NCBI GenBank assembly: GCA_021782815.1
Contig: JAJXUO010000008.1
Coordinates: 1 to 64,000, forward strand
Direction of reading: 5' to 3'
From: Pseudomonadota bacterium
GTDB lineage: Bacteria > Pseudomonadota > Alphaproteobacteria > Rhodospirillales > Magnetospirillaceae
DNA length: 64,000 bases
The notes beneath the pieces are model-generated. The model did no database searches. It saw nothing but the letters and a program-made list of their open reading frames with translations, and had not been told where the DNA came from. A program made the translations under genes and the position numbers. Below are positions 28,040 to 36,083 of the stretch, piece by piece. Position 1 is the first letter of the stretch. Every line of letters starts with the position of its first letter.

Positions 28040-28738
28040 TCAGCGGGCGTGGCGCAGATGGCGGTTCAGGATGTTTTCCGCCAGCTTGAAGGTGCGGACC
28101 ATGAGAAAGGAGATGGCCAGATAGCAGGCCCCGGCGGCCAGGAAGATCTCCACCGGCATATAGGTTTCGGCGATGATGGTGCGGGCCATGCCGGTCAGTT
28201 CCAGAAGGGTGATGGTGCTGGCCAGGGCGCTGCCCTTCAGCATGAGGATCACCTCGTTGGAATAGGCCGGCAGGCCGATGCGCACGGCGCGCGGCACCAG
28301 GATGCGCCGCAGGATCTGGCCTTTCGACATGCCCACCGCAATGGCGGCCTCGATCTCGCCCCGGGGCACGGCCTGCAGGGCGCCGCGCAGGATTTCGGCG
28401 ATATAGGCGGCGGTGTTCATCGACATGGCGATGAGGGCGCACCAATAGGGATCGCGCAGATAGGGCCACAGCAGTTCGGAATGGCGGATGGCGGAAAACT
28501 GCGAGAGGCCGTAATAGACCAGGAACAGCTGCACCAGCAGCGGCGTGCCGCGGAAGAAGAAGATGTAGCACCAGGGCAGGGCCCGTACCCAGGGCCGCCG
28601 CGAGGAGCGGGCGATGCCGATGGGAAAGGCCAGGGCCAGGCCGCCCAGGCCCGACAGCGCCACCAGCTGCACGGTGAGCACGGCGCCGGTGAGCAGCTTG
28701 GGGAAATTGTCGAGAATGACGCCGGTATCGAAACTCAC
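28040..28738 (-). CDS. Polar amino-acid ABC transporter permease (HisM/ArtM type)
   Basis: 232 residues from the GTG at 28738, which overlaps the upstream stop as GTGA. About five membrane segments are present, with the EAA loop EIEAAIAVGMSKGQILRRILVP that contacts the ATPase. The N-terminal LLTGAVLTVQLVALS is typical of His/Glu/Gln/Arg/Opine permeases. It is the last gene of an operon encoding ATPase, binding protein and two permeases, and should pair with the permease at 28735-29427. Confidence 0.93.
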   Translation of the reverse strand: MSFDTGVILDNFPKLLTGAVLTVQLVALSGLGGLALAFPIGIARSSRRPWVRALPWCYIFFFRGTPLLVQLFLVYYGLSQFSAIRHSELLWPYLRDPYWCALIAMSMNTAAYIAEILRGALQAVPRGEIEAAIAVGMSKGQILRRILVPRAVRIGLPAYSNEVILMLKGSALASTITLLELTGMARTIIAETYMPVEIFLAAGACYLAISFLMVRTFKLAENILNRHLRHAR

Positions 28739-29427
28739 GAGCGCGCCCTCCGGTAGCCGCGGTTGGCGCGGTGCTCCAGGGCCATCAGGCCGCCGCTGGT
28801 CAGAACCGTGAGGCCGAGATAGATGAGGGCGGCGCAGCCGTAGAAGGTGAAGGGTTCGCGGGTGTCGCCCACGGCGATCTGCGCCTTGCGCATGATCTCG
28901 TCCAGCCCCACCACCGAAATGAGGGCGGTGTCCTTCAGCAGCACCATGAACAGGTTGCCGAGGCCGGGCAGGGCGATGCGCCACAATTGCGGCAGCACGA
29001 TGCGGTGGAAGCAATGCCAGCGGCCCAGGCCCAGCGATTGCGCCGCCTCGATCTGCCCCCGGGGCACGGTCAGGAGGGCGCCGCGGAACACCTCGGTGGC
29101 ATAGGCGCCGAAGGTGAGGCCGAGGGCGACGGTGCCCGAAAGGAACGGCCCCAGTTCCACATAGGTGTCGATGCCGAACTGGCGCAGCACGGCGCCGATC
29201 ATGGTGGAGGAGCCGAAATAGACGATCAGCACCATCAGGAGTTCGGGAATGCCGCGCACGATGGTGGTGTAACCCTCGCCCAGCAGGCGCAGGGCGGCAT
29301 GGCGCGAGGATTTGGCGATGGCGCCGAGCAGGCCCAGCACCAGGCCGACGCTGACGGCGGACAGGGCCAGCCGCACCGTCATGAGCGTGCCCTGGAGCAG
29401 TTGAGGGCCGAAGCCGTGCAGGTTCAT
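28735..29427 (-). CDS. Polar amino-acid ABC transporter permease (HisQ/ArtQ type)
   Basis: 230 residues from the ATG at 29427. It has the family N-terminus LLQGTLMTVRLALSAV and the EAA loop QIEAAQSLGLGRWHCFHRIVLP, with about five membrane segments. It forms the heteromeric channel with the downstream permease. A strong hairpin separates it from the binding-protein gene, so permeases are probably made at lower levels than the binding protein. Confidence 0.93.
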   Translation of the reverse strand: MNLHGFGPQLLQGTLMTVRLALSAVSVGLVLGLLGAIAKSSRHAALRLLGEGYTTIVRGIPELLMVLIVYFGSSTMIGAVLRQFGIDTYVELGPFLSGTVALGLTFGAYATEVFRGALLTVPRGQIEAAQSLGLGRWHCFHRIVLPQLWRIALPGLGNLFMVLLKDTALISVVGLDEIMRKAQIAVGDTREPFTFYGCAALIYLGLTVLTSGGLMALEHRANRGYRRARS

Positions 29428-29440
29428 CAAGTAGTCCGAA

Positions 29441-29480
29441 TCAAAACGCGGCGCCGGGCGGGGCTGTCCGCCCGGCGCCG
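29441..29480 (-). terminator. Intra-operon hairpin (attenuating terminator or mRNA stabiliser)
   Basis: Perfect 13-bp stem CGGCGCCGGGCGG (29449-29461) / CCGCCCGGCGCCG (29468-29480), followed on the minus strand by CGTTTTGA. It stands between the binding-protein and permease genes, where such structures commonly raise the level of the binding-protein mRNA. Confidence 0.65.
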
Positions 29481-29488
29481 CCGGGATC

Positions 29489-30235
29489 TTAATAGATGCT
29501 GAAGGGGAAGTACTTTTCGTTGATCTTCTTGTAGGTGCCGTCGGCCAGGATGACCTTGAGGGCGGCATTCAGCTTTTCGCGCAGGCTGTTGTCGCCCTTG
29601 CGCACGGCGATGGCGATCTTGTCGTTGCTGAACACCGGCTTGCCCTTGAACTCGAAATCCTTGCCGGCATCGCTCTTCAGCCAGGCATAGTTGACGAACT
29701 TGTCGGCCAGGATGGCGTCGAGACGGCCGGCGGCCAGGTCGAGATAGGCGTTTTCCTGGGTGTCGTAGAGCTTGATCTGGGCGCCTTTGGCGTTCTTTTC
29801 CAGCCAGGTGCCGGCGATGGTGGCGCGCTGGGCTCCCAGCACCTTGCCCTTCAGCTGATCGGGCGAGAAGGCCGTGCCCTTGGGCGCCACGAACTGCAGC
29901 TTGTTGGTGTAGTAGGGATCGGTGAAGTCCACCGCCTTCTTGCGCTCCTCGGTGATGGACATGGAGGCGGCGATGGCGTCGAACTTGCGGGCGTTGAGGG
30001 CGGGGATGATGCCGTCCCAATCCTGGGTGACGATGGTGCAGTCCAGCTTGGCGGCGGCGCACAGCGCCTTGGCGATATCCACGTCGAAGCCGGTGATGTT
30101 GCCCTTGCTGTCCACCTGATTGAAGGGCGGGTAGGCGCCTTCGGTGCCGATGCGGACCTTCTGGGCGGCGAAGGCCTGGCCGCACAGGCTGGCGGTGGCG
30201 AAGGCGGCGGCAATCAATAAGGACTTGAAGCGCAT
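29489..30235 (-). CDS. Polar amino-acid ABC transporter substrate-binding protein (ArgT/HisJ family)
   Basis: 248 residues. The Sec signal peptide ends at GQAFAAQK. The mature protein shows the family signature IGTEGAYPPFNQVDSKGNITGFDVDIAKALC (first part of lobe 1), then SITEERKKAVDFTDPYY and the C-terminal DGTYKKINEKYFPFSIY. The basic amino-acid binders (Lys/Arg/Orn/His) match best, but specificity cannot be fixed without a structural comparison. GGGGG lies a few bases before the ATG at 30235. It is the second gene of the operon. Confidence 0.93.
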   Translation of the reverse strand: MRFKSLLIAAAFATASLCGQAFAAQKVRIGTEGAYPPFNQVDSKGNITGFDVDIAKALCAAAKLDCTIVTQDWDGIIPALNARKFDAIAASMSITEERKKAVDFTDPYYTNKLQFVAPKGTAFSPDQLKGKVLGAQRATIAGTWLEKNAKGAQIKLYDTQENAYLDLAAGRLDAILADKFVNYAWLKSDAGKDFEFKGKPVFSNDKIAIAVRKGDNSLREKLNAALKVILADGTYKKINEKYFPFSIY

Positions 30236-30264
30236 GTGAACCCCCTCTTTCGAAACATGCAGGG

Positions 30265-31050
30265 TCAGCGGTGGCTGGCCATGAATTGCCGGCAGCGCGG
30301 CGATGCGGGATCGTCGAACACCTTGTCCGGCGTTCCCTCTTCCTCGATGCGTCCGTCATGCAGGAACAGGACGCGGGTCGAAACATTGCGGGCGAAGCGC
30401 ATCTCGTGGGTGACCAGCAGCATGGTGCGGCCCTCTTCGGCCAGGCCGTTGATCACATTCAGCACTTCGGCCACCATTTCCGGATCAAGGGCCGAGGTCG
30501 GCTCGTCGAACAGCAGCACGCGCGGCTGCATGGCCAGGGTGCGGGCGATGGCGGCGCGCTGTTGCTGGCCGCCCGACAGATGGCCGGGATAAGCGTTGCG
30601 CTTGTCGGCGATGCCCACTTTTTCCAGCAGGGCCTCGGCCTCGGCCACGGCCTGCTTGCGCGGGGTTTTGCGCACCATGACCGGCGCCTCGATGACGTTT
30701 TCCAAAATCGTCATGTGCGGCCACAGATTGAAGCTTTGAAAGACGAAGCCCATGCTGGCGCGCAGGCGGGTGATCTGGCGGGGATCGGCCGAAACCAGCG
30801 AGCCATCCTTCAGGCGCTTCAGCTTGAAGTCCTCGCCGCCCAGGGCGATGCGCCCCTCATGGGGCGCTTCCAGCAGGTTGAGGCAGCGCAGGAAGGTGCT
30901 TTTGCCCGAGCCGGACGAGCCCAGGATGGAGATGACCTCGCCGTCATGGGCGGTCAGGCTGATGCCTTTCAGAACCTCCAACGAGCCGAAGCGTTTATGG
31001 ATATTGTCCGCTTGCAGCGCGGGGGGGAGGGTGTGCGTCATCGTGATCAT
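30265..31050 (-). CDS. Polar amino-acid ABC transporter ATP-binding protein (HisP type)
   Basis: 261 residues from the ATG at 31050 (a second ATG at 31041 is possible). Walker A is GSSGSGKST, the Q-loop region is GFVFQSFNLWPH, the signature is LSGGQQQR, and Walker B is LLFDEPTSALDPE with the switch His in LLVTHEM. The charged insert after Walker A matches HisP/GltL proteins, which carry an extra loop. It energises uptake through the two permeases downstream and is the first gene of the operon, with a good promoter 13-50 bp upstream. Confidence 0.95.
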   Translation of the reverse strand: MITMTHTLPPALQADNIHKRFGSLEVLKGISLTAHDGEVISILGSSGSGKSTFLRCLNLLEAPHEGRIALGGEDFKLKRLKDGSLVSADPRQITRLRASMGFVFQSFNLWPHMTILENVIEAPVMVRKTPRKQAVAEAEALLEKVGIADKRNAYPGHLSGGQQQRAAIARTLAMQPRVLLFDEPTSALDPEMVAEVLNVINGLAEEGRTMLLVTHEMRFARNVSTRVLFLHDGRIEEEGTPDKVFDDPASPRCRQFMASHR

Positions 31051-31069
31051 TTTGTGATGGGACGCCGGT

Positions 31070-31098
31070 ATTCGATTGGATTTTCATCCCATTGTCAA
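31070..31098 (-). promoter_or_regulatory. Promoter of the amino-acid ABC operon
   Basis: On the minus strand: TTGACA (31093-31098), 17-bp spacer, TCGAAT (31070-31075). The -35 box is perfect and the -10 matches 4 of 6. Predicted start is near 31063. Confidence 0.6.
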
Positions 31099-31164
31099 AC
31101 AGGGAAATGGACGGATGCTCAGAAAATGCGCAAGAGGGGGGCGGGGACTGGGATCTGATTAAGG

Positions 31165-31199
31165 AAAAAGCGCCGGCGATGCTTCCTCGCCGGCGCTTT
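31165..31199 (-). terminator. Terminator of the first porin gene
   Basis: Stem AAAGCGCCGGCGA / TCGCCGGCGCTTT with a 7-base loop, followed on the minus strand by TTTTTCC. It ends 26 bp past the porin stop. Confidence 0.85.
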
Positions 31200-31224
31200 C
31201 CCCGTTTGGTGGTGCCGTGAAAAA

Positions 31225-32595
31225 TTAGAACTTCACGCGCACGCCGGTGGTGGTGGACACGGTGTTGTTGTGCAGATAGCCGTTGGCCATGCCGCCGCTG
31301 ACGATGGAGTACATCACGCCGCCATAAAGATCGATATGGTGGTTCAGGGCGTAAACGGCGTCGAACGAGCCGGCGTTCAGGTTACCGCTGCAGTAGGCCG
31401 AGCTGGAATCCGAGCAGGAGGCGGTGGCGGTGGTGGTGCCGAAGGCGCCCTGGGCGTAGCCGTAATAGGCGGCGGTCAGGGTCAGCTTGTCGATGGGCTG
31501 GTAGGCGACGCCGGTCCAGTAGATGGCCAGGTGCTTGTCGCGGCCGAAGGCGTTGTTGTTGGCGACGATGCCGTAGTCGCCGAGGCCGTTGCCGATGGAG
31601 AAGGGATTGGCCGGATTGGCCATGGTGATGTGCTCGTAACCGCCGAACAGGGTGGTCTGATGGGTGAGCTTGTACTTCAGCATCAGGCCCAGGGTGGTGT
31701 TGTCGGAAACGGTGGCGGCCAGATTGTTGCCGTACTTCAGGCTGTTGGCGGCGCTGGGCAGAAAGGCACCGATGGCCACGGCGTCGTTCTTGTGGGCGAA
31801 GATGGCATCGCCCGACAGGCCGGCGTAATCGGCGCCGAGGTCGACCTGTTCGGCCGAGCCGGTCTTTTCCATGCCGTAGCCGATCTGATACTGGTTGCCG
31901 CCCGGCTGATACAGCAGGGCGGTACGGAACATGCCGTACTGGCCGGTGTACTTGATGGAATCGTCGTAGCGGGCATCCTCGGTGGTGCCGCCGCCGGCGG
32001 CGGCGCCCGAGAAGCCGATGACGGCGAAGGCGTAGGAGCCGTGGTTGGGATCGTAGGTGCCGATATCATCGGCCAGCGGGGTGGTCTGGCGGCCGACGGT
32101 CAGGGTGCCGAAGGTCTTGTCCTTCAGGCCGACATAGCCGGCGGCGTTGTCGAACTGGCCGGCGCGGCTGGAATCGCCGTTGGAGCTCTGCTCGCTCAGC
32201 GGCACGCCGTTGTTGCTTTTCATCGAGCCGAGGCCGTTGGCCAGATGCACACCGGCCAGGGTCGGATTGAAGCCGGCTTCCACCTTGAAGATGAAGTCGA
32301 GGCGATCGGTCAGGGCCTCATCGCCCTTCAAGCCGATGTTCGACTGGCTGAGGCCGTTGGCGGCCAGCAGGGTCTGGCTGCGGCTGTTGCTCTTCATCAC
32401 CAGATAGTTGGCCGTGGTGGGCATGTCGGCATTGAGGCCGGACCCATGGTTCTGGTTGGTGACGTCGATGTCGATGGTGCCGTAGAGGGTGATGCCGGCA
32501 TAGGTCAGGCTGTCGTCGGCGCGGGCGGCGCCGGTCACGGCGGTCAGGGCGACGGCGGCGACACCGGCGGCCAGGAGGCTGCGAGAAAAGGACAT
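31225..32595 (-). CDS. General porin (Gram-negative porin family)
   Basis: 456 residues from the ATG at 32595; an upstream GTG at 32631 would add 12 residues before a normal signal peptide. The signal ends at GAARADDS. The mature barrel begins LTYAGITLYGTIDIDV, has the porin segments GLSQSNIGLKGDE, KVEAGFNP, AGYVGLKDKTFGTLTVGRQ and DDSIKYTG, and ends with GVRVKF and a C-terminal Phe. It forms a trimeric outer-membrane diffusion channel. One Cys pair (SCSDSSSAYC) lies in a probable surface loop. It is related to the porin at 33809-35323 and to the fragment at 33060-33208. Confidence 0.92.
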   Translation of the reverse strand: MSFSRSLLAAGVAAVALTAVTGAARADDSLTYAGITLYGTIDIDVTNQNHGSGLNADMPTTANYLVMKSNSRSQTLLAANGLSQSNIGLKGDEALTDRLDFIFKVEAGFNPTLAGVHLANGLGSMKSNNGVPLSEQSSNGDSSRAGQFDNAAGYVGLKDKTFGTLTVGRQTTPLADDIGTYDPNHGSYAFAVIGFSGAAAGGGTTEDARYDDSIKYTGQYGMFRTALLYQPGGNQYQIGYGMEKTGSAEQVDLGADYAGLSGDAIFAHKNDAVAIGAFLPSAANSLKYGNNLAATVSDNTTLGLMLKYKLTHQTTLFGGYEHITMANPANPFSIGNGLGDYGIVANNNAFGRDKHLAIYWTGVAYQPIDKLTLTAAYYGYAQGAFGTTTATASCSDSSSAYCSGNLNAGSFDAVYALNHHIDLYGGVMYSIVSGGMANGYLHNNTVSTTTGVRVKF

Positions 32596-33059
32596 AGGAA
32601 TAAACACCCCGTTATTTTGAATTCGCGGCACTGTGAAACCGCTGCCCCAGGGTGAACAATTAAAGATTTTTTCATATTAAAAAGGAATATGGGGTTGTGC
32701 TTGAGTTAAAATGACGATGTTAAAATAATTATATCAACCATATTGGTGCAATTATATCACGGTTTAGCAACGGTATGAGAATGAGAAGGTGTCTCATCCG
32801 GGTTTGTGAAAATTGGTTCAGTAATTGGTGGGGGGAGTGGAGGGGGCTTGGTCTTATGTAAATATGTTTACGATGCACTTCATGTCTGTTTCAATAATAT
32901 TTCATACTATTGAGGTCGGCCGCGGTTCTCTGGCGGTCCCTATGGCAATTGTCTGTGGTAAATTCGCAACAGGTGCCTTGGAATTTTTCCGGAGCGCCCT
33001 GAAGTTGCGTAAGGAAACGGGCTGTCAGCCGTTGTGGCGTTTTCCTGTCCGTCTCATGC
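32596..33059. other. AT-rich intergenic region upstream of the first porin
   Basis: About 460 bp of markedly lower GC than the surroundings. It contains several A/T runs and no convincing gene. It should include the porin promoter. The frame at 32825-33100 is open but lacks a ribosome site and any recognisable protein features. Confidence 0.5.
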
Positions 33060-33208
33060 AAAAAACGCCGACGGCCATGCCGCCGGGAGGACCGGTTTAG
33101 AATGTCACGCGGACAACCGGTGCGGGTGGGGGCGGTGGTGCCCGGCCAGCCGATCAGCGAGACGGCGTCGGAGCCGTGGTTGGGGGGGGGCGCCGATGGC
33201 GGCGGTTC
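33060..33208 (-). pseudogene. Decayed porin gene fragment
   Basis: The minus strand at 33139-33195 still encodes PNHGSDAVSLIGWPGTT, matching PNHGSYAFAVIGFSGAA of one flanking porin and GGSYAFSLIGWAGAA of the other, with an indel just upstream (ATCGGCGCC then a C-run). About 40 bp further along the same strand, GGCGGCATGGCC matches the GGMA segment near the porin C-terminus. The frame is broken and most of the gene is missing. Repeat copy 3 abuts the fragment at 33225. It is probably the relic of a third porin in a tandem cluster. Confidence 0.55.
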
Positions 33209-33224
33209 ATCCCTGGGCTACTTA

Positions 33225-33352
33225 TACCGAATTGCGGTGGCCGGGTCCGATCACCGCCCCCTCATGCGCGCTTTGCCTCGCCGCGCCATCAGGCGCGCGT
33301 CGGCTTGTTCCTCACCGGGGTCGCGATGAGTCAAACGCATCACGGCTTGGTA
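33225..33352 (-). repeat. Multi-hairpin interspersed repeat, copy 3 (degenerate)
   Basis: In inverted orientation, from TACCGAATTGCGGTG to CACGGCTTGGTA. The conserved cores GGTCCGATCACCGC, CCATCAGGCGCGCGTCG and GTCGCGATGAGTCAAACGCAT are present. It is 17 bp shorter than the full copies, and its stems carry mismatches. Confidence 0.8.
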
Positions 33353-33808
33353 TTGCCGGGGGCTTCCGGGTGAAACCGGGCTCTTCGTTATGGCCGCCGC
33401 GTCCGTCACCCGTCATGAGCGGATCGTCTTATGTGCCCGGCGTCCGAGAGAGGCATTGTAAAATGAAGGTTTCGTGAATAATTCTCTGGATGGATGCGGG
33501 GTGTGTCGATGATTTTCAGGTCGCATATAGAGTTCATTCTGTAATTGCAGATGTTGCCTAATTGCATCAGATCGCCCTAAAACGACGCCCTTGGCCGGTG
33601 CAACTTTTAGGTGTTAAATATAATTTATTATCTCTCATATCTTTAAAATTATTTATATTCAATAAGTTATTGCGATGCTCTCCTGATGCGAGAGGAGCCT
33701 TTCCGGACGGCGCGGGGGTGGGCGAGCGGATATTAAAATAATTTTAATTGCCGCTGGGAGTGGGTTGGTATCGCATGCGCTCGTCTCGTTTATCCATGTG
33801 GGGTTCCA
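33353..33808. other. Intergenic region upstream of the second porin
   Basis: About 455 bp without a recognisable gene. The right half (from ~33480) is strongly AT-rich with runs such as AAATATAATTTATTATC and should carry the porin promoter and regulatory sites. No clear -35/-10 pair was chosen. Confidence 0.45.
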
Positions 33809-35323
33809 ATGATTACTCAATATTACAGTTATGTTACATCGCGTCGTCTTGCGCGCCGGTTCGCGCTCGCCGCGGGTATTGCTGTGATTGCCTTGCCGGC
33901 CCTGGCCAGCGCTCAGAGCGTCGATCCGCAGGCCCTGCAGCAGCAGGTCGATAGCCTGCAGCAGCAGATCAACAGCCTGAAGGCTTCCAGCGCCGCCGCT
34001 TCCGGCGAGAGCTCCGAATCGGAAGCCGACATTCTCAAGAAATACATGGCGGGCCAGACCAATCTCACCACGCATGGCATCACGCTCTACGGCACTCTCG
34101 ATATCGGCATGAGCTATCAGACTCATGGCGCGCCGCTGAACGACTATTTCTACCCCGGTGTGAACGAACTGGTGCAGAAGAACAGCACCCGCTCGATCTT
34201 CGGTGTGACCCCCAGCGGTCTCAGCCAGTCGAAGATCGGCATCAAGTTCGAGGAGCCGCTCATCGCCGATCAGCTTAATCTCGTCGGTAAGCTGGAAACC
34301 GGCTTCAATCCGCAGTCGGGCGTTCTGTCCGATGCCGTCAAATCGGTCCAGCAGAATAACGGCGTGGCTTTGGGCAACCAGACCGCCAATGCCGACGGCA
34401 GCCGTGCCGGCCAGTTCCTGAACGGCGAGGCCTATATCGGCGTCGATTCCAAGACCTATGGCCGTTTCACCGTCGGTCGTCTGGACAGCCTGCTGCTGGA
34501 TAACGTCGTGACCTATGATCCGATGGGCGGCTCCTACGCCTTCTCGCTGATCGGCTGGGCCGGCGCCGCCAACGGCGGCGGCGACACCCAGGATGCCCGT
34601 CTGGACAATTCGGCCCGCTATGCCGTTCAGCTGGGGCCGGTGCATATGATCGCCCTGGCCCAGGCCAACAATGGCTACAATAACACCGGGCTGGGCGCCG
34701 GCCAGTTCGACGTCGGCACCCAGTGGGGCGGCCTGTCGGTGGACGCCACGGTGTCGGATGTGAAGGACGCCGTGCATCTGGGTTCGGTTCCGGGCGGCAC
34801 CCTCGGCAACAACACCTATCTGAGCGGCACCATCTCGGACAATATCGCCGAAGCTCTGATGCTGAAATACGGCATGGGGCCGGCCACTCTTTATGGTGGC
34901 TACGAGCACATCCTCTACAGCGACCCCTCGCATAATCTGAACACCGGCGCTCAGGATATCGGCGGCTATCTGCTGCAGGTGACCAACAATGCCTATCAGT
35001 CGGGCAACGAGGTCCTGCAGATCGCCTGGACCGGTGCCAAATACCAGTTCACCCCGAAGTTCTCGCTGGCCGGTGCCTATTACTACCAGCATCAGAACAA
35101 TTACGCCGGATCCAATGTTTCGTGCGGCGGTACCGCCTATGGCCGGAGCGGCAAGTGCGCGGGTAGCGAGAACGTCATGTCGCTCATGGGCGACTATGCC
35201 GTCACCAAGCGCTTCGACCTTTATGCCGGTGTGATGTACTCCCAGGTTCTGGGCGGCATGGACTCCGGTTACGCTTACAACAACGCCGTTTCCACCATGG
35301 CCGGCGCTCGTTTCAACTTCTAA
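33809..35323 (+). CDS. Porin with N-terminal coiled-coil segment
   Basis: 504 residues. A long signal peptide ends near ALASAQSV. A Gln-rich heptad segment (LQQQVDSLQQQINSLKASS, about residues 41-60) follows, which probably forms a periplasmic trimeric coiled coil, and then a Ser/Glu linker. The barrel begins THGITLYGTLDIGMSYQTHG and shows GLSQSKIGIKFEE, KLETGFNP, AYIGVDSKTYGRFTVGR and a terminal GARFNF. This is the same family as the porin at 31225-32595, which lacks the coiled coil. It is an outer-membrane diffusion channel. Confidence 0.92.
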   Translation: MITQYYSYVTSRRLARRFALAAGIAVIALPALASAQSVDPQALQQQVDSLQQQINSLKASSAAASGESSESEADILKKYMAGQTNLTTHGITLYGTLDIGMSYQTHGAPLNDYFYPGVNELVQKNSTRSIFGVTPSGLSQSKIGIKFEEPLIADQLNLVGKLETGFNPQSGVLSDAVKSVQQNNGVALGNQTANADGSRAGQFLNGEAYIGVDSKTYGRFTVGRLDSLLLDNVVTYDPMGGSYAFSLIGWAGAANGGGDTQDARLDNSARYAVQLGPVHMIALAQANNGYNNTGLGAGQFDVGTQWGGLSVDATVSDVKDAVHLGSVPGGTLGNNTYLSGTISDNIAEALMLKYGMGPATLYGGYEHILYSDPSHNLNTGAQDIGGYLLQVTNNAYQSGNEVLQIAWTGAKYQFTPKFSLAGAYYYQHQNNYAGSNVSCGGTAYGRSGKCAGSENVMSLMGDYAVTKRFDLYAGVMYSQVLGGMDSGYAYNNAVSTMAGARFNF

Positions 35324-35339
35324 AAACCGTTGCCGTGAC

Positions 35340-35408
35340 GCGGGTCCGTGGTGCGCCACGGACCCGCCGCGAAACACGACGGCTCCCCGCCGCGAGGCGG
35401 GGAGCCGT
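35340..35408 (+). terminator. Two tandem strong hairpins after the porin gene
   Basis: GCGGGTCCGTGG-TGCG-CCACGGACCCGC (35340-35367) is followed by a 13-bp stem at 35379-35391/35396-35408 with a GCGA loop. Neither has a long T-run, so they may stabilise the porin mRNA as much as end it. Confidence 0.55.
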
Positions 35409-35450
35409 TGCCGTTGGTGGGAGGAGTTCGGACTTTATACCGGTGTGTTA

Positions 35451-35595
35451 TACCAAGTCGCGATGAGTTTGACTCATCGCGACGCCGGTTAGGAGCAAGG
35501 CGACGCGCGCCTGATGGCGCGAAGCCAAGGGTTTCGGAGAAACCCGCCCGGCGCATGAGGGTGCGGTGATCGGGTCCGATCACCGCAACTCGATT
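35451..35595 (+). repeat. 145-bp multi-hairpin interspersed repeat, copy 4 (subtype B)
   Basis: It begins TACCAAGTCGCGATGAG. Stems: GTCGCGATGAG/CTCATCGCGAC, CGCGCC-TGAT-GGCGCG, GGGTTTC-GGA-GAAACCC and GCGGTGATCGG-GT-CCGATCACCGC. Stems two and three differ from subtype A on both arms. It lies downstream of the second porin. Confidence 0.93.
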
Positions 35596-35612
35596 TACTG
35601 AAGTGACCCACC

Positions 35613-35650
35613 TTATTGTCCCTCGCCGGGCGGCTGCATCCGCAGCCTTG
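35613..35650 (+). repeat. Partial copy of the terminal-inverted-repeat element seen at 63377
   Basis: TTATTGTCCCTCGCCGGGCGG matches the left terminus of the 63377-63573 element except for a small gap, and is followed by a hairpin GGCTGC-ATCC-GCAGCC. Only this end is present. It lies just past the BON gene. Confidence 0.4.
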
Positions 35651-35658
35651 GCAGCGCC

Positions 35659-35949
35659 CTAATAGGTGTTGCCGCGGACGCCGGTCAGATCGATGACTTG
35701 TCTGACGCCGGGAACGGATCGGGCGATATCCTCGGCCTGCCCCTGTTCCGCAGCCGTATCCACAAGACCGTCGAGATAGACGGTGCCGTTGTCGGCGCGG
35801 ACCGTGATGTGGTCGCTTTCCAGTCCTGCTTCCTCATTGATCTGCTGTTCGACGGCGGCGCTGAGCGCGGCGTCGGCGGGGGTTTGGGTGGCGCAGGCGG
35901 ATAAAAGGATGGCAAGAGCGGGCAGGCAAAGGTATTTGGCGATAGCCAT
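35659..35949 (-). CDS. BON-domain lipoprotein
   Basis: 96 residues. The lipoprotein signal ends in LSAC (Cys at residue 19). A single BON domain follows (AALSAAVEQQINEEAGLESDH ... VRADNGTVYLDGLVDTAAEQ ... ARSVPGVRQVIDLTGV). BON domains bind phospholipid and occur in envelope-stress proteins such as OsmY and DolP; this one should be anchored at the outer membrane facing the periplasm. GGAG lies 6 bases before the ATG. The region upstream carries a repeated AATATTTTCAT around the hairpin ATTGTTC-TGG-AACAAT (about 36013-36048), a possible operator. Confidence 0.88.
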   Translation of the reverse strand: MAIAKYLCLPALAILLSACATQTPADAALSAAVEQQINEEAGLESDHITVRADNGTVYLDGLVDTAAEQGQAEDIARSVPGVRQVIDLTGVRGNTY

Positions 35950-36083
35950 GGCGGACTCCGATCATAGGGGGGACCATTCATTGGCGGAAAGGGAATGCGG
36001 GCAAGGAAAAATATTTTCATGTCATTGTTCTGGAACAATATTTTCATTTTAGTGTCATGTTGTTGGTCTTCCCGGCATGGCCT

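Noticed and set aside
33353-33480. Short protein-like frames in and beside the repeats (for example LLTGVAMSQTH...)
   Set aside because: They are translations of the interspersed repeat; the same peptide appears at every copy because the DNA is repeated, not because it is a gene.
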